Source: Pseudomonadota bacterium (lineage in GTDB: Bacteria > Pseudomonadota > Alphaproteobacteria > Acetobacterales > Acetobacteraceae). From it: 10,371 nt of DNA. The position numbers and the translations under genes are program-made. The number at the start of each line of letters is the position of its first letter. Positions within the stretch are counted from its first letter, which is position 1. Location of the stretch: NCBI GenBank assembly GCA_023390705.1, contig JAEWCI010000094.1:1-10371 (forward strand). The letters are read 5' to 3'. The notes below the pieces were generated by a model. That model worked only from the letters and a program-made list of their open reading frames with translations. It ran no database searches and was not told the origin of the DNA. Positions 1-6,040 of this stretch are shown piece by piece.

Positions 1-120
1 TTCCCGGACAGCTTCGCCCGGCCGCCCGGGGCCGGTTACGCCCTGCAGAAAGCTGGCATCACCTACCCCCCGCGCAAGGGCTTGATCGGCCGCAAGGTGT
101 GCCAGGCCGAAACTTCCTAG
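1..120 (+). CDS. 3' end of an unidentified protein-coding gene (partial)
   Basis: An open frame enters from the left edge in frame 1 and ends at TAG 118-120, leaving 39 codons. Of these, 34 end in C or G, the same third-position bias as the clear genes downstream, which supports real coding. The visible C-terminus is basic and Gly/Pro-rich (it contains PPRKGLIGRK) and ends in VCQAETS. I see no domain that identifies it. The gap to the next start is 52 bp, so it could be cotranscribed with the permease, but nothing links them functionally. Confidence 0.55.
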   Translation, partial: FPDSFARPPGAGYALQKAGITYPPRKGLIGRKVCQAETS

Positions 121-172
121 CCTGCAAGGGCCAGGGTGAGGCACGCCGCCTCGCCGATCGGGGATTTCGCCC

Positions 173-1702
173 ATGAGCACGATGGCTCGGACCATATCCG
201 CAACCATCGCGACGCCGCCCGCGGAAGCCACCGGGCTGCGACGCCGGTTGCTCGGGCTGCTCGCGGCCTGCGCGGTGCTGGCATTGTTCTGCCTGCTGCC
301 GCCCTTCGCCGGCCTTCCGGTGGCCGGGCAGCGGGCGCTTGGCATCCTGCTCTTCGCCGTCATGCTCTGGGTGACCGAGGCGGTGGACTATTCGGTCAGC
401 GCCGTGCTGATCGTCGCCGCCATCATCCTGCTGATCGGCTTTGCCCCGGACCTGGCCGACCCGGCGAAGACCATCGGCATTCCCCGGGCGCGGGACTGGG
501 CGATCGCGGGATTCGCCAACAATTCCGTGGCGCTGGTCGGCGCCGCATTGGTCTTCGCCGCCGCGGTCACGACCACGGGGCTCGACAGGCGCATCGCGCT
601 TGCCGTGCTGTCGCGGGTGGGGGCGGACAGCCGGGCGGTGCTGGCCGGCACGCTGCTGGTCGGCATCCTGCTGGCCTTCCTGGTGCCCTCGGCCACCGCG
701 CGGGTCTCCGCGGTGGTGCCGATCGTGCTTGGCATCATCGCCGCATTCGGCATTCCGCGCGAATCGCGCTTCGCGGCGCTGCTGATGATCGCCTCGGCGC
801 AGATCTGCTCGGTGATGAATATCGGCGTGCTGACCGCGGCGGCGCAGAACGCCACCTTCCTTGGCCTGATCGACCGGCAGCTCCACACCACCGTCACCTG
901 GGCGCAGTGGCTGGTAGCAGCGGCGCCCTTCTGGCTGCTGATGACTCCGGTGCTCTACGTCATCCTGTGGCGCTGCCACCCCCCGGAAGTGCCCCGGATC
1001 GAGGGCGGGCGGGAGATGATCGCCCGCGACCTTGGGGCGCTCGGGCCGATGAGCGGGGCGGAGAAGCGCACGCTGCTGGCCGGCATCACCCTGCTGCTGC
1101 TCTGGGCCACGGAGGGCAAGCTGCACCCGCTGGACACCGCCAGCAGCACCATCCTGGCGGTGGCGGTGCTGCTGCTGCCCGGCATCGGCGCGCTGAGCTG
1201 GAAGCAGGCCCAGGCGGCGCTGCCCTGGGGCACGCTGGTGCTCTTCGCCGTCGGCATCGCGCTGGGCACGGTGCTGGTGCAGACCCGCGGCGCGCCCTGG
1301 CTGGCCGGGCTGATCGTGGATGGCTTCCACCTCCGCCTCGCGACGCCCTTCACCATCGTCGCGGTGATGGCGGCCTTCCTGATCGTGGTGCATCTCGGCT
1401 TCGCCAGCGCCACGGCGCTCTCCGCCGCCTTCATCCCCATCGTCATCGCGGTGCTGCAGGAGGTTTCGCGCGCCGGGGTGCCGGTGAACATCGCCGGCCT
1501 GGCGATGATCCTGCAATTCGCCATCAGCTTCGGCTTCCTGCTGGTGGTGAACGCGCCGCAGAACATGGTGGTGTTCGGTACCGGCACCTTCGGCGGGCGG
1601 GATTTCACCCGCAGCGGTATCTGGATCACCCTGGCGGGATACGCCCTGCTGCTGCTCCTGACCGCGACCTGGTGGGACTGGCTGGGCTATGTGAGGAGCT
1701 GA
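173..1702 (+). CDS. SLC13/DASS-family anion permease with variant SAT motifs
   Basis: A 509-residue inner-membrane transporter of the divalent anion:sodium symporter (SLC13/CitT-like) type, predicted to carry di- or tricarboxylates or a similar anion. A cytoplasmic N-terminus of about 25 residues is followed by many hydrophobic segments, for example near 26-45, 55-68, 75-93, 117-135, 156-172, 180-193, 248-266, 300-312, 324-340, 352-369, 391-410, 415-430, 444-462 and 483-500. Two pseudo-symmetric re-entrant motifs are visible: PSATAR (172-177) and ASATAL (411-416). In characterised members these read SNT and contribute to Na+ and carboxylate binding; here both Asn are Ala. A C-terminal NAPQNMVVFGTG stretch (460-471) matches the family. 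The length is normal. The ATG at 173 has no good ribosome binding site, and an in-frame ATG at 182 is an alternative. Family confidence is good; substrate and coupling ion are unknown. Confidence 0.85.
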   Translation: MSTMARTISATIATPPAEATGLRRRLLGLLAACAVLALFCLLPPFAGLPVAGQRALGILLFAVMLWVTEAVDYSVSAVLIVAAIILLIGFAPDLADPAKTIGIPRARDWAIAGFANNSVALVGAALVFAAAVTTTGLDRRIALAVLSRVGADSRAVLAGTLLVGILLAFLVPSATARVSAVVPIVLGIIAAFGIPRESRFAALLMIASAQICSVMNIGVLTAAAQNATFLGLIDRQLHTTVTWAQWLVAAAPFWLLMTPVLYVILWRCHPPEVPRIEGGREMIARDLGALGPMSGAEKRTLLAGITLLLLWATEGKLHPLDTASSTILAVAVLLLPGIGALSWKQAQAALPWGTLVLFAVGIALGTVLVQTRGAPWLAGLIVDGFHLRLATPFTIVAVMAAFLIVVHLGFASATALSAAFIPIVIAVLQEVSRAGVPVNIAGLAMILQFAISFGFLLVVNAPQNMVVFGTGTFGGRDFTRSGIWITLAGYALLLLLTATWWDWLGYVRS

Positions 1703-1724
1703 GCCAGCGCCCAGTTTATTCCCG

Positions 1725-1736
1725 CCGGCATGCCGG
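1725..1736. repeat. Perfect 12-bp palindrome between permease and SnoaL-like gene
   Basis: CCGGCATGCCGG is a perfect palindrome, 22 bp past the permease stop and 42 bp before the SnoaL-like start. It could be an operator or a small transcript hairpin. There is no T tract, so it is not a typical intrinsic terminator. A TAGACT hexamer at 1744-1749, just downstream, could be a -10 element, but no convincing -35 sits at the right distance. The sequence is visible; its function is only a guess. Confidence 0.3.
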
Positions 1737-1778
1737 GTGGCGCTAGACTGGTTCCGACCGGCACCAGGGAGGAACACG

Positions 1779-2207
1779 ATGACGGAACTGTCGGCGGGAG
1801 AAATCATGCGGCGGTGGTTCGAGGAGGTCTGGAACCGCCGGGACCCGGGGGCGATCCCCCGCTACATGGCGGCCGACTGCGTCTGCCATGCCGTTGACGA
1901 GAGCGGCGCCGATCTCGTCGGGCCGGAAGCCTTCAGTGGCTTCCACAGGCGCATCCTTTCCAGTTTCAGCGCGCCGCATTTCACGCTGAATGTGGTGATC
2001 GAGTCCGGTCCGTTGGCGGCCGCCCGCTGGAGCGTGACCATGACCCATGATGGCGATGGCCTGGGCGTGGCACCCACCGGCCGGCGGCTGACGCTCAGCG
2101 GCATGTCCATGCTCCGGGCCGAGGGCGGGCTGGTCCATGAATGCTGGGATGAGTGGAACCGGCTTGGCATGGCGACAGGGCTGGGCCTGGTGGTAACGCC
2201 GGGCTGA
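1779..2207 (+). CDS. SnoaL-like / polyketide-cyclase-family protein
   Basis: A small soluble protein of 142 residues with the pattern of the SnoaL-like branch of the NTF2 alpha+beta barrel. The N-terminal helix ends in EEVWNRRDPGAIPRYMAADC, then come a His in CHAV, the GPEAFSGFHRRI segment, and beta strands in the C-terminal half (WSVTMTHDGDG, LSGMSMLRAEGG, CWDEWNR). Family members act as cyclases, small-molecule isomerases or hydrolases, or non-catalytic binders; the reaction here cannot be told. The start at 1779 is chosen because AGGGAGGAA (1766-1774) lies just upstream. A GTG at 1737 extends the frame but has no ribosome binding site and crosses the intergenic palindrome. It lies 76 bp after the permease, so it may be cotranscribed with it. 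Confidence 0.8.
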   Translation: MTELSAGEIMRRWFEEVWNRRDPGAIPRYMAADCVCHAVDESGADLVGPEAFSGFHRRILSSFSAPHFTLNVVIESGPLAAARWSVTMTHDGDGLGVAPTGRRLTLSGMSMLRAEGGLVHECWDEWNRLGMATGLGLVVTPG

Positions 2208-2227
2208 GCAGCCCCGATCGGCGCGAC

Positions 2228-2244
2228 ACTGCCTGAGCGGCAGT
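2228..2244 (+). terminator. Short hairpin after the SnoaL-like gene, weak terminator candidate
   Basis: ACTGCC (2228-2233) pairs with GGCAGT (2239-2244) around a 5-nt loop, starting 21 bp past the SnoaL-like stop codon. There is no U tract after it. The position fits a weak or Rho-assisted terminator, but a 6-bp stem in GC-rich DNA is weak evidence. Confidence 0.2.
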
Positions 2245-2274
2245 TCACCGGCTGTGGCCGCGCCCCGCTGGCGC

Positions 2275-2385
2275 ATGGATGCACGGCGCAGCACGGCGGC
2301 CGGCAGCGCCGTCCATGGCGACCGCCGCTCCGGCACGGCCGCGCAGCGTCTCCGGCAGCCGGCAGGCGCCTGCTATCTGGCAGGC
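2275..2385. promoter_or_regulatory. Inverted-repeat-rich leader upstream of frmA
   Basis: The 225-bp non-coding stretch between the SnoaL-like gene and frmA holds several inverted repeats. A bulged hairpin is formed by ATGG (2275-2278) plus ACGGCGC (2283-2289) pairing with GCGCCGT (2306-2312) plus CCAT (2313-2316). Downstream, GCAGGCGCCTGC (2362-2373) is a perfect palindrome. Its right arm GCCTGC (2368-2373) can instead pair with GCAGGC (2380-2385) across TATCTG. The last element ends 47 bp before the chosen frmA start, a plausible place for an operator or leader structure. I see no clear -35/-10 pair and no FrmR-type regulator gene. Regulation is inference. Confidence 0.3.
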
Positions 2386-2432
2386 CCGGCCTTTGGCTGG
2401 CATTCTCCGCCCCTGACGAAGGAGCCATGCCG

Positions 2433-3545
2433 ATGAAGACACGCGCCGCGGTGGCCTGGGCCGCTGGCAAGCCACTTTCCATCGAAACCATCGAGATCGG
2501 CGGCCCGAAGGCCGGCGAGGTGCTGGTTGAGGTGAAGGCCACCGGCATCTGCCACACCGACCAGTACACCCTTTCCGGCCTGGACCCGGAAGGGCTGTTT
2601 CCCGCCATCCTGGGGCATGAGGGCGCGGGCATCGTGCGCGAGGTCGGCGCGGGCGTGACCACGCTGAAGCCGGGCGACCACGTCATCCCGCTCTACACGC
2701 CGGAATGCCGGCAGTGCAAAACCTGCCTTTCCCGCCGTTCCAACCTCTGCACCGCCATCCGCGCGACCCAGGGCCGGGGCGTGATGCCGGACGGCACCAG
2801 CCGCTTCTCCTGCGACAGTGGTACGGTGTTCCACTATATGGGGTGCTCGACCTTTGCGAATTTCACCGTTCTGCCAGAGATCGCACTCGCGAAGGTCCGG
2901 GAGGACGCGCCCTTCGACAAGATCTGCTACATCGGCTGCGGCGTCACCACCGGCATCGGCGCGGTGATCAACACCGCCAAGGTCTGGCCGGGCGCGAATG
3001 TGGCGGTGTTCGGCCTGGGCGGCATTGGGCTGAACGTCATCCAGGGCGCGCGCATGGTGGGCGCCGACCGCATCATCGGCGTGGACCTCAACCCGGCCAA
3101 GGCCAAGATGGCGAGGAAGTTCGGCATGACCCACTTCGTCAACCCGGCCGAGACCGGGCATGACAAGGTGGTGCAGGCCATCCAGGACCTGACCGACGGC
3201 GGCGCCGATTTCACCTTCGAATGCATCGGCAATGTGAAGGTCATGCGTCAGGCACTGGAATCGGCGCATCGCGGCTGGGGCGAGAGCATCATCGTCGGTG
3301 TCGCCGCCTCGGGCCAGGAGATCGCCACCCGCCCCTTCCAACTGGTGACGGGCCGGGTGTGGAAGGGCACCGCCTTCGGTGGCGCCCGCGGCCGCACCGA
3401 CGTGCCGAAGATCGTGGACTGGTACATGGAAGGCAAGATCGACATCGACAGCCTCATCACCCACACCATGCCGCTGGAGCAGATCAATCACGGCTTCGAG
3501 CTGATGGAGCGGGGCGAGAGCATCCGCTCCGTCGTGATCTACTGA
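2433..3545 (+). CDS. frmA: Class III alcohol dehydrogenase / S-(hydroxymethyl)glutathione dehydrogenase
   Basis: A 370-residue cytoplasmic zinc- and NAD-dependent dehydrogenase. The family oxidises S-hydroxymethylglutathione (the spontaneous formaldehyde-glutathione adduct) to S-formylglutathione, acts on long-chain alcohols, and reduces S-nitrosoglutathione. Catalytic-zinc ligands are C40 (in GICHTD), H62 (in GHEGAG) and C169 (in GCGVTTG). The structural-zinc loop has C92, C95, C98 and C106. R110, four residues after the last structural Cys, matches the Arg that defines class III enzymes (human Arg115) and binds the glutathione carboxylate. The Rossmann motif is GLGGIG (194-199), with D218 for NAD ribose. 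FQLVTGRVWKG and the FGG motif are also typical. The ATG at 2433 is preferred because AAGGAG (2419-2424) lies 8 nt upstream and family proteins begin MK-RAAVA; the in-frame ATG at 2427 is too close to that site. No S-formylglutathione hydrolase (frmB) gene is next to it. Confidence 0.95.
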   Translation: MKTRAAVAWAAGKPLSIETIEIGGPKAGEVLVEVKATGICHTDQYTLSGLDPEGLFPAILGHEGAGIVREVGAGVTTLKPGDHVIPLYTPECRQCKTCLSRRSNLCTAIRATQGRGVMPDGTSRFSCDSGTVFHYMGCSTFANFTVLPEIALAKVREDAPFDKICYIGCGVTTGIGAVINTAKVWPGANVAVFGLGGIGLNVIQGARMVGADRIIGVDLNPAKAKMARKFGMTHFVNPAETGHDKVVQAIQDLTDGGADFTFECIGNVKVMRQALESAHRGWGESIIVGVAASGQEIATRPFQLVTGRVWKGTAFGGARGRTDVPKIVDWYMEGKIDIDSLITHTMPLEQINHGFELMERGESIRSVVIY

Positions 3546-3560
3546 CCATCGGCCGATTGC

Positions 3561-3600
3561 CTGCCCGGCCGTTCCGGCTCCGCCGTGGCCGGCCGGGCGG
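3561..3600 (+). terminator. GC-rich hairpin downstream of frmA
   Basis: The arms 3561-3571 and 3590-3600 can form an 11-bp stem with one G-U pair. Its core GCCCGGCC/GGCCGGGC is perfect, and the 18-nt loop can itself pair weakly. It begins 15 bp past the frmA stop. The following bases (CATCGGCTTGC) contain no real T tract, so it would be a non-canonical terminator. If it works, it separates frmA from the downstream operon. Confidence 0.4.
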
Positions 3601-3621
3601 CATCGGCTTGCTGGGAGGGGG

Positions 3622-3631
3622 GTAGCGCTAC
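3622..3631. promoter_or_regulatory. GTAGCGCTAC palindrome in the operon's upstream region
   Basis: A perfect 10-bp palindrome, 58 bp before the thiolase-like start, inside the 144-bp gap after frmA. The gap is the only plausible promoter region for the downstream five-gene cluster, so an operator here would be well placed. A short palindrome is expected fairly often by chance, and no adjacent regulator gene was seen. Confidence 0.2.
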
Positions 3632-3689
3632 GGCGCGAGGCGGGGCAGCTTAGGGGAGAGAGGAACCCTCCGAGGAGCAGATCGGCACC

Positions 3690-4847
3690 ATGCCACCCGA
3701 TCAACCGCTGGCCGCGCCGGCAATTTCCGAACCCTGGCCGATGCGCGACAAGGCCGCCTTCGTCGGCATCGGCGCCACGCGCTACGGCAATTTCCCTGAA
3801 ACCGACAGCTACGGCCTGGGCTGCGAGGCGCTGAACATGGCGCTCGACGATGCCGGGCTGAAGACATCCGATATCGACGGCCTGATCGTCAGCCGCATCC
3901 CGAGCTATGAGCGTTTCGCGGAGATGATGGGGATTCATCCCCAGTATTGCCTCCTGACCGAAACGGCCGGCCGATTCTCCGGCGTCTCGCTCTCCCTGGC
4001 GGTGCAGGCCCTCACCACCGGCGCGGCCAAGACCGTGGCGCTGGTCTATGGCAACAACGGCCGTTCGGTGCGGGTGCGCTACGGCGGCGGCGACAGCCAG
4101 TGGTCGCCCTGGGGCATGACCAGCCCGGGCGCCATCCATGCCATGATGTGGCGCCGCCACATGCACCAGTTCGGCACCACCCATGCCGATCTCGGCCCGG
4201 TCAGCGTGGCCTTCCGCCATCATGCCTGCCTCAACCCGGACGCCGTGATGCACGGCAAGCCGATCGATCTCAAGATGCACGCCCATGCGCGCCCGATCTG
4301 CGAGCCGCTGAAGCTGCTGGACTACTGCCTGATCAATGACGGCGCGGTGGCCTGGATCCTCACCACGCCCGACCGCGCCAAGGACCTGAAGCGCCCGCCG
4401 GTGCTGGTTTCCGGCTATGCCCGCCAGGACAGCTTCCGCTACGGCAGCGGCCCGGCCGATGATTTCTGGTATCCCAGCCTCTCCGCCACCCGGAAGGTCT
4501 ATGACCGTGCCGGCATCGGGCGGGAGGACATCCAGGGCCTCGGCATCTACGACAATTTCTCGCCGACCGTGATGTTCAGCCTGGAAGGGCTCGGCTTCTG
4601 CAAGCAGGGCGAGAGCGGCGACTTCGTGCGCGACGGCACGCTGCAGCTCGGCACCGGGCGCTGGCCCACCAATACCTCCGGCGGCCATCTGAGCGACAGC
4701 TACATGCAGGGCTGGGGCATCATCGCCGAATGCGTCCGCCAGCTTCGCCATGAATGCGGCGAGCGGCAGATCCCGAATGTCCAGGCCATGCAGTACATCT
4801 GCGCCACCAACATCGCCCAGAGCGCCATCCTGCGGAGGGCCGCATGA
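3690..4847 (+). CDS. Thiolase-fold protein (SCP2/Ltp2-like), probable acyl-CoA lyase subunit
   Basis: A 385-residue protein of the thiolase superfamily, in the SCP2/lipid-transfer branch. The N-terminal half starts with KAAFVGIGATRYG and has the ALDDAGL segment typical of thiolases. The C-terminal half has GIYDNFSP (Y287), LEGLGFCKQGE and NTSGGHLSDSYMQG (328-341), then a QLRHECGERQIP tail. The usual nucleophilic Cys position (CxSG) reads RFSG (R95), and the GHPxGA His motif is absent, with Y338 in that region. Ordinary thiolysis is therefore unlikely. The Tyr-bearing C-terminal motif resembles Ltp2-type aldolases, which cleave C-C bonds of hydroxyacyl-CoAs with a DUF35 partner. The next gene is a DUF35 protein overlapping by 4 bp. 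ATG 3690 is kept, with GAGGAG at 3672-3677 (12-nt spacing, long); ATG 3741 (MRDKAAFVG) is a credible alternative. A bbsB-like role is the other main possibility. Confidence 0.85.
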   Translation: MPPDQPLAAPAISEPWPMRDKAAFVGIGATRYGNFPETDSYGLGCEALNMALDDAGLKTSDIDGLIVSRIPSYERFAEMMGIHPQYCLLTETAGRFSGVSLSLAVQALTTGAAKTVALVYGNNGRSVRVRYGGGDSQWSPWGMTSPGAIHAMMWRRHMHQFGTTHADLGPVSVAFRHHACLNPDAVMHGKPIDLKMHAHARPICEPLKLLDYCLINDGAVAWILTTPDRAKDLKRPPVLVSGYARQDSFRYGSGPADDFWYPSLSATRKVYDRAGIGREDIQGLGIYDNFSPTVMFSLEGLGFCKQGESGDFVRDGTLQLGTGRWPTNTSGGHLSDSYMQGWGIIAECVRQLRHECGERQIPNVQAMQYICATNIAQSAILRRAA

Positions 4848-5254
4848 GCCTCGCCACCCGTCCCAAGCCGCTGGTTGACAACTGGAACAAGCCCTTCTGG
4901 GAAGCCTGCCGCCAGGGCAGGCTGATCGTGCAGAAATGCGGCCAGACCGGGAAGTGCTTCTTCCCGCCCGCCCCGGTTTCGCCCTTCACCGGCAAGCCGG
5001 ACTGGGAATGGATCACCGCCTCCGGCAAGGGGGAGCTGTGGTCCTTCGTGGTGTTCCACCAGCAGTATTTCTCCGGCATGGCGGACGAGCTTCCCTACCC
5101 CGTCGCCATGGTGAAGCTGGACGAGGGGCCATACATGCTGACCAACCTGGTGGATATGTCGGCTGACGAAGCGAAGATCGGCATGCGGCTTTCCGTGCGC
5201 TTCCCCGGTGGCCCCGAAGGTTTCGTGCTGCCGCAATTCGGGCCGGAGGGCTGA
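4844..5254 (+). CDS. DUF35 OB-fold protein, partner of the thiolase-like protein
   Basis: A 136-residue protein with the arrangement of DUF35 proteins: an N-terminal helix (NWNKPFWEACRQGRL), a rubredoxin-like zinc-ribbon region, then an OB-fold (GKGELWSFVVFHQ, LPYPVAMVKLDEG, LTNLVD, IGMRLSVRF). The family forms complexes with thiolase-fold proteins (ChsH2 with Ltp2, BbsA with BbsB, and the archaeal thiolase/HMG-CoA synthase complex) and helps shape the CoA site. The zinc knuckles are degenerate. C32 and C38 remain in the first half, in CGQTGKC rather than CxxC, and the usual CPxC of the second half reads SPFT (46-49), so a tetra-Cys site cannot form. The start overlaps the thiolase stop as ATGA (4844-4847), with GGAGG at 4834-4838 five nt upstream, which strongly suggests translational coupling and a 1:1 complex. 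Confidence 0.88.
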   Translation: MSLATRPKPLVDNWNKPFWEACRQGRLIVQKCGQTGKCFFPPAPVSPFTGKPDWEWITASGKGELWSFVVFHQQYFSGMADELPYPVAMVKLDEGPYMLTNLVDMSADEAKIGMRLSVRFPGGPEGFVLPQFGPEG

Positions 5255-5258
5255 CGCC

Positions 5259-6038
5259 ATGGACCAGGAGCTGATCGTCACCCGGCAGGAAGGCTGGGCA
5301 CAGATCCAGATCAACCGCGAGCCGCAGCGCAACGCGATGAACCGCGCCACGCGCCAGGGGCTGATGCGGATATTCGAGGAGCTGAAGGGCGAAGCCAAGG
5401 CCATCATCCTCACCGGCACGGGCGTGGCCTTCTGCGCCGGCATGGACCTGAAGGAAGGCGAGGCCGACCGCAAGGCGGGCATCGAAGGCGCCGGCGAGGA
5501 ATGGATTGCGGTGAACATGGCGATCCGCGCCCATCCCTCCATCTTCATCGCCGCGGTCAACGGGGTGGCGCTGGGTGGCGGGGCGACACTCATCAATGTC
5601 TGCGACCTCGCCATTGCCAGCACCAAGGCCAGCATCGGCTGCCCGGAGATGGGCTTCGCCACCTATCCCGGCATGGCCGGCCCGGCCATCCAGCTCTCGG
5701 GTGTCACGCGCAAGCAGGCCGCCTGGCTGGTGCTGACCACCAACCGCATTGATGGCGCCACCGCCGAACGCTGGGGCATGGTCAACCAGTGCGTCGAGCC
5801 GGACCAGCTTCTGCCCACCGCCCAGGCGCTGGCGCAGAAGGTGGCGCAGTTCGACGCCGTGGCGCTGGCCCAGAGCAAGAAGGCGCTGGACCGCATCCCC
5901 GCCTTCATCACCAACTGGCAGGACGCCATGGACCACGGCCAGTTGGTCAACCAGATGATCCGGTCGAAGACCAGGGCTTCGGAGGAAGGCCGGGCGCGCT
6001 TCGCAGCCGGCATCAAGAACCCGGGCCAGGGCGTCTGA
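5259..6038 (+). CDS. Enoyl-CoA hydratase/isomerase (crotonase) family protein
   Basis: A 259-residue soluble crotonase-fold enzyme of normal length. The N-terminal strands include INREPQRNAMN. The first oxyanion-hole element is FCAGMDLKEG (58-67) and the second is NGVALGGGATL (101-111). The classic pair of catalytic glutamates is only half present: the Glu of GGGxE is T110, while the Glu of the PE motif is kept (E130 in CPEMGF). Members with one Glu include hydratases with other helpers, isomerases, decarboxylases and hydrolases, so hydration is likely from context but not proven. It starts 4 bp after the DUF35 stop, with GGAGGG (5245-5250) eight nt before the ATG. In the proposed pathway it would hydrate an unsaturated acyl-CoA to give the hydroxyacyl-CoA cleaved by the thiolase-fold/DUF35 pair, a place equivalent to BbsH. 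Confidence 0.9.
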   Translation: MDQELIVTRQEGWAQIQINREPQRNAMNRATRQGLMRIFEELKGEAKAIILTGTGVAFCAGMDLKEGEADRKAGIEGAGEEWIAVNMAIRAHPSIFIAAVNGVALGGGATLINVCDLAIASTKASIGCPEMGFATYPGMAGPAIQLSGVTRKQAAWLVLTTNRIDGATAERWGMVNQCVEPDQLLPTAQALAQKVAQFDAVALAQSKKALDRIPAFITNWQDAMDHGQLVNQMIRSKTRASEEGRARFAAGIKNPGQGV

Positions 6039-6040
6039 AC

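Noticed and set aside
136..154. Hairpin (136-142 with 148-154, one G-U pair) between the partial gene and the permease
   Set aside because: A 7-bp stem with no T tract in GC-rich DNA is weak, and the permease start follows only 19 bp later; not enough to call a terminator.
59..1807. Very long reverse-strand open frame (582 codons) opposite the permease
   Set aside because: Its product is Gln/Arg/His/Gly-rich low-complexity sequence with no domain, and it mirrors the third-position GC bias of the permease gene. It is a typical antisense shadow in GC-rich DNA.
2254..2436. 60-codon forward frame in the gap before frmA
   Set aside because: Low-complexity Arg/Ala/Gly composition, no ribosome binding site, overlap with the frmA start, and a region full of inverted repeats; no evidence of coding.
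3608..3634. TTGCTG...TACGGC as a promoter for the operon
   Set aside because: The spacing is only 15 bp and the -10 match is poor; no convincing promoter could be assigned by eye in this gap.
2373..4751. Reverse-strand open frame of 792 codons spanning frmA and the thiolase-like gene
   Set aside because: It crosses two well-supported genes and an intergenic gap, and its product is Ala/Gly/His/Asp-rich without recognisable motifs. It is an antisense shadow.
3690..4847. Calling this gene a standard acetyl-CoA acetyltransferase (biosynthetic or degradative thiolase)
   Set aside because: The nucleophilic Cys and GHPxGA His motifs are missing and the sequence belongs to the SCP2/Ltp2-like branch, so the reaction should not be assumed.
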